A DNA stretch of 16,340 nt from Candidatus Aminicenantota bacterium. GTDB lineage: Bacteria > Acidobacteriota > Aminicenantia > Aminicenantales > Aminicenantaceae. Of the stretch, positions 15,197 through 16,340 are shown piece after piece. The position numbers and the translations under genes were made by a program. The notes below the pieces were generated by a model. That model was given only the letters and a program-made list of their open reading frames with translations. It searched no databases and was not told the DNA's origin. The first letter of the stretch is position 1. The number at the start of each line of letters is the position of its first letter. Where the stretch lies: assembly GCA_023135995.1 (NCBI GenBank), contig JAGLRY010000301.1, positions 1 to 16,340 of the forward strand, in the 5' to 3' direction.

Positions 15197-16135
15197 ATGT
15201 TTCTCAAAGACCAGAAAGTCGGAAAATACCACATCATACGATCGTTGGGCAGCGGAGGTTTTGGTGCGGTCTTTCTAGCAAAGGACACATGGCTCAACAA
15301 ACAAGTCGCGATCAAGGTTCCCCACAAACAATCCATAGAGTTATTTAAGCTTTTAAAGGAATCTCGGTTACAGGCAGCGCTGAATCATCCCAACATTGTC
15401 CGGATGATCGCTGCAGAGAAAGAGAAGAGGATATTTTTTATGGTCATGGAATATGTCAAGGGAGAAACACTCGAAAAAGTTTTGGAGAGAGAAAAAATTC
15501 TGGATTATCTGAAGGCCATCGAATATATCCTCCAGATAGCCAGTGCTGTAGACCATGCACACAAGAACAAGATCGTCCACAGAGACCTGCGACCTTCCAA
15601 CATCATCATTTCAGAAGAAGATATACTCAAGATCACCGATTTTGGGACTTCTGCATGGCTGAACAATATCCCGTATGCCTCTACCAGGATCGGGTCGCCT
15701 CCCTACATGGCCCCAGAGCAGTTCCTGGGTAAATCGACATTCCGCTCAGATATCTATTCTATAGGATGCATCTTTTATGAACTCCTCCTCGGTCGGCCAC
15801 CCATTCTGGACCCGGACCCCTTCAAAATTCTGGAGTTGGCAAAAGAAGGAAAGATCACACCCCCTCGATTGAAGAATAACCGCATACCAAAAGAGATCGA
15901 TGAGATCATCATGAAATGTCTCTCTACTAGTCTTGAGAATAGATACCAGAAGGCCTCAGAGATCATCAGGGACATCTCAAAATTCAAAGGCAAAGATCCC
16001 AAAAAAGTGGAGATCGATGATATCTGGGGTAGAATCAAGGCAAGAGAAAAAAAACAGAGTAAGTTGTGCTGGAACTGTCGAAGACCTCTCCATTCTAAAT
16101 CTGAGAGATGTCCTCATTGCGGAGAACATTCTTAA
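15197..16135 (+). CDS. Serine/threonine protein kinase with C-terminal zinc ribbon
   Basis: A 312-residue cytoplasmic Hanks-type kinase with no predicted membrane segment. The catalytic core is complete: glycine loop GSGGFGAVF (18-26), Lys40 in VAIKVP, likely alpha-C Glu55, HRDLRPSN (128-135, Asp130 catalytic), DFG (148-150), and APE (172-174) in GSPPYMAPEQF. Arg132 replaces the common Lys of HRDLKPxN, a change also seen in some active kinases. Residues 291-308 form a zinc-ribbon-like module, CWNC then CPHC (Cys291, 294, 305, 308), after a basic linker. It lies 1 bp after the rsmE stop, so it is probably translated from the chaperone mRNA. Its target is unknown; a link to stress signalling is inference from position only. 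Confidence 0.93.
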   Translation: MFLKDQKVGKYHIIRSLGSGGFGAVFLAKDTWLNKQVAIKVPHKQSIELFKLLKESRLQAALNHPNIVRMIAAEKEKRIFFMVMEYVKGETLEKVLEREKILDYLKAIEYILQIASAVDHAHKNKIVHRDLRPSNIIISEEDILKITDFGTSAWLNNIPYASTRIGSPPYMAPEQFLGKSTFRSDIYSIGCIFYELLLGRPPILDPDPFKILELAKEGKITPPRLKNNRIPKEIDEIIMKCLSTSLENRYQKASEIIRDISKFKGKDPKKVEIDDIWGRIKAREKKQSKLCWNCRRPLHSKSERCPHCGEHS

Positions 16136-16166
16136 CCTGAACTATTCATAAAAAATGTCGATACTT
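16134..16166 (+). repeat. Dispersed intergenic repeat, copy E
   Basis: This is the reference copy of the 33-bp repeat. Its left half AACCTGAACTATTCAT starts on the last two bases of the kinase stop codon, and its right half ends in ATGTCGATACTT. It matches copy C at 31 of 33 positions and copy A at 29 of 33. Confidence 0.75.
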
Positions 16167-16340
16167 GGTTCAATAAAAGCAATATCAAATATTTACATTA
16201 TTCTTTCAGTAAATCACTTTGACAATTCCGTTTCCAATTGCATTCTATTAGTAATCGACATTTTTTACCTTTCAGGCGCCGACCCAACCTACCCGCCGAT
16301 CTCGCCGTTTAAGCTTCGTTGCAAAGAATTTGCGGTAGAT
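16136..16340. other. Right-edge non-coding tail with inverted-repeat element
   Basis: AT-rich sequence from 16136 to about 16267 is bounded by an exact 14-bp inverted pair: TAAAAAATGTCGAT (16149-16162) and ATCGACATTTTTTA (16254-16267). The second copy (G) is followed in reverse by a CCTGAA core (16271-16276). From about 16276 the sequence turns GC-rich. No gene is firmly supported. A forward frame is open from an ATG at 16155 to the edge, and a minus-strand frame ends with TGA at 16272-16274, but neither shows a recognisable domain. Confidence 0.6.
16251..16280 (-). repeat. Dispersed repeat, degenerate inverted copy G
   Basis: Read on the minus strand it has CCTGAA, a shortened 3-base middle, then TAAAAAATGTCGAT, the 14 bases shared with copy E. 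It faces copy E across about 90 bp, as terminal inverted repeats of a small non-autonomous element would. Confidence 0.55.

Noticed and set aside
16155..16340. Forward frame open from ATG 16155 to the window edge (62 codons)
   Set aside because: It starts inside the repeat, has no Shine-Dalgarno site, crosses both inverted repeats and the composition change, and shows no known motif.
16272..16340. Minus-strand frame ending at 16272 with 22 visible Arg/Lys-rich codons, as a partial gene
   Set aside because: Too short to judge, no motif, and the stop lies in the repeat core; kept only as part of the right-edge finding.

Overview
The window looks like bacterial chromosome with moderate GC. It has single-copy housekeeping genes (cysS, dapF, yraN, rsmE and the hrcA-grpE-dnaK-dnaJ heat-shock cluster) beside a secreted S9 peptidase, an NSS-type transporter, a two-gene saccharopine pathway, a MEMO-family protein and a eukaryote-like Ser/Thr kinase. 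The peptidase, bacterial saccharopine route and Ser/Thr kinase together would fit an uncultivated Acidobacteriota-like or Aminicenantes-like lineage. That placement is inference and nothing here proves it. No phage, integrase, transposase, CRISPR array, rRNA or tRNA gene was seen.

Layout: (1) 99-2207 (+), exported prolyl-oligopeptidase-family peptidase, convergent with dapF at 2217-3008 (-). (2) 3180-4538 (+), NSS transporter, convergent (1-bp gap) with a cysS-yraN pair at 4540-6320 (-) whose genes overlap by ATGA. (3) 6543-9197 (+), separate lysine-ketoglutarate reductase and saccharopine dehydrogenase genes in one operon, taking lysine and 2-oxoglutarate to glutamate and aminoadipate semialdehyde. 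(4) 9344-10150 (+), MEMO-family protein with its own promoter and a TTG start. (5) 10302-16135 (+), a six-gene run hrcA-grpE-dnaK-dnaJ-rsmE-kinase with 20 bp or less between genes. (6) 16136-16340, non-coding tail with an inverted-repeat element and a shift to GC-rich sequence at the edge.

The most unusual points are these. DnaK ends just after its substrate-binding beta domain and so lacks the helical lid. RsmE is about 75 residues short because of apparent internal in-frame losses. A dispersed ~33-bp intergenic repeat (core CCTGAAYTATTCA plus AAAAATGTCGATAC) occurs in most larger gaps, sometimes as inverted pairs. Three genes without a Shine-Dalgarno site (transporter, cysS, hrcA) have good -35/-10 boxes so close to the ATG that their mRNAs should be leaderless or nearly so, while other genes have ordinary leaders. 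The transporter appears to have lost Na1-site side chains. No CIRCE operator is visible before hrcA.

Everything was read by eye from sequence and translations. No database search, alignment or folding calculation was run, so family comparisons rest on remembered motifs and typical lengths.
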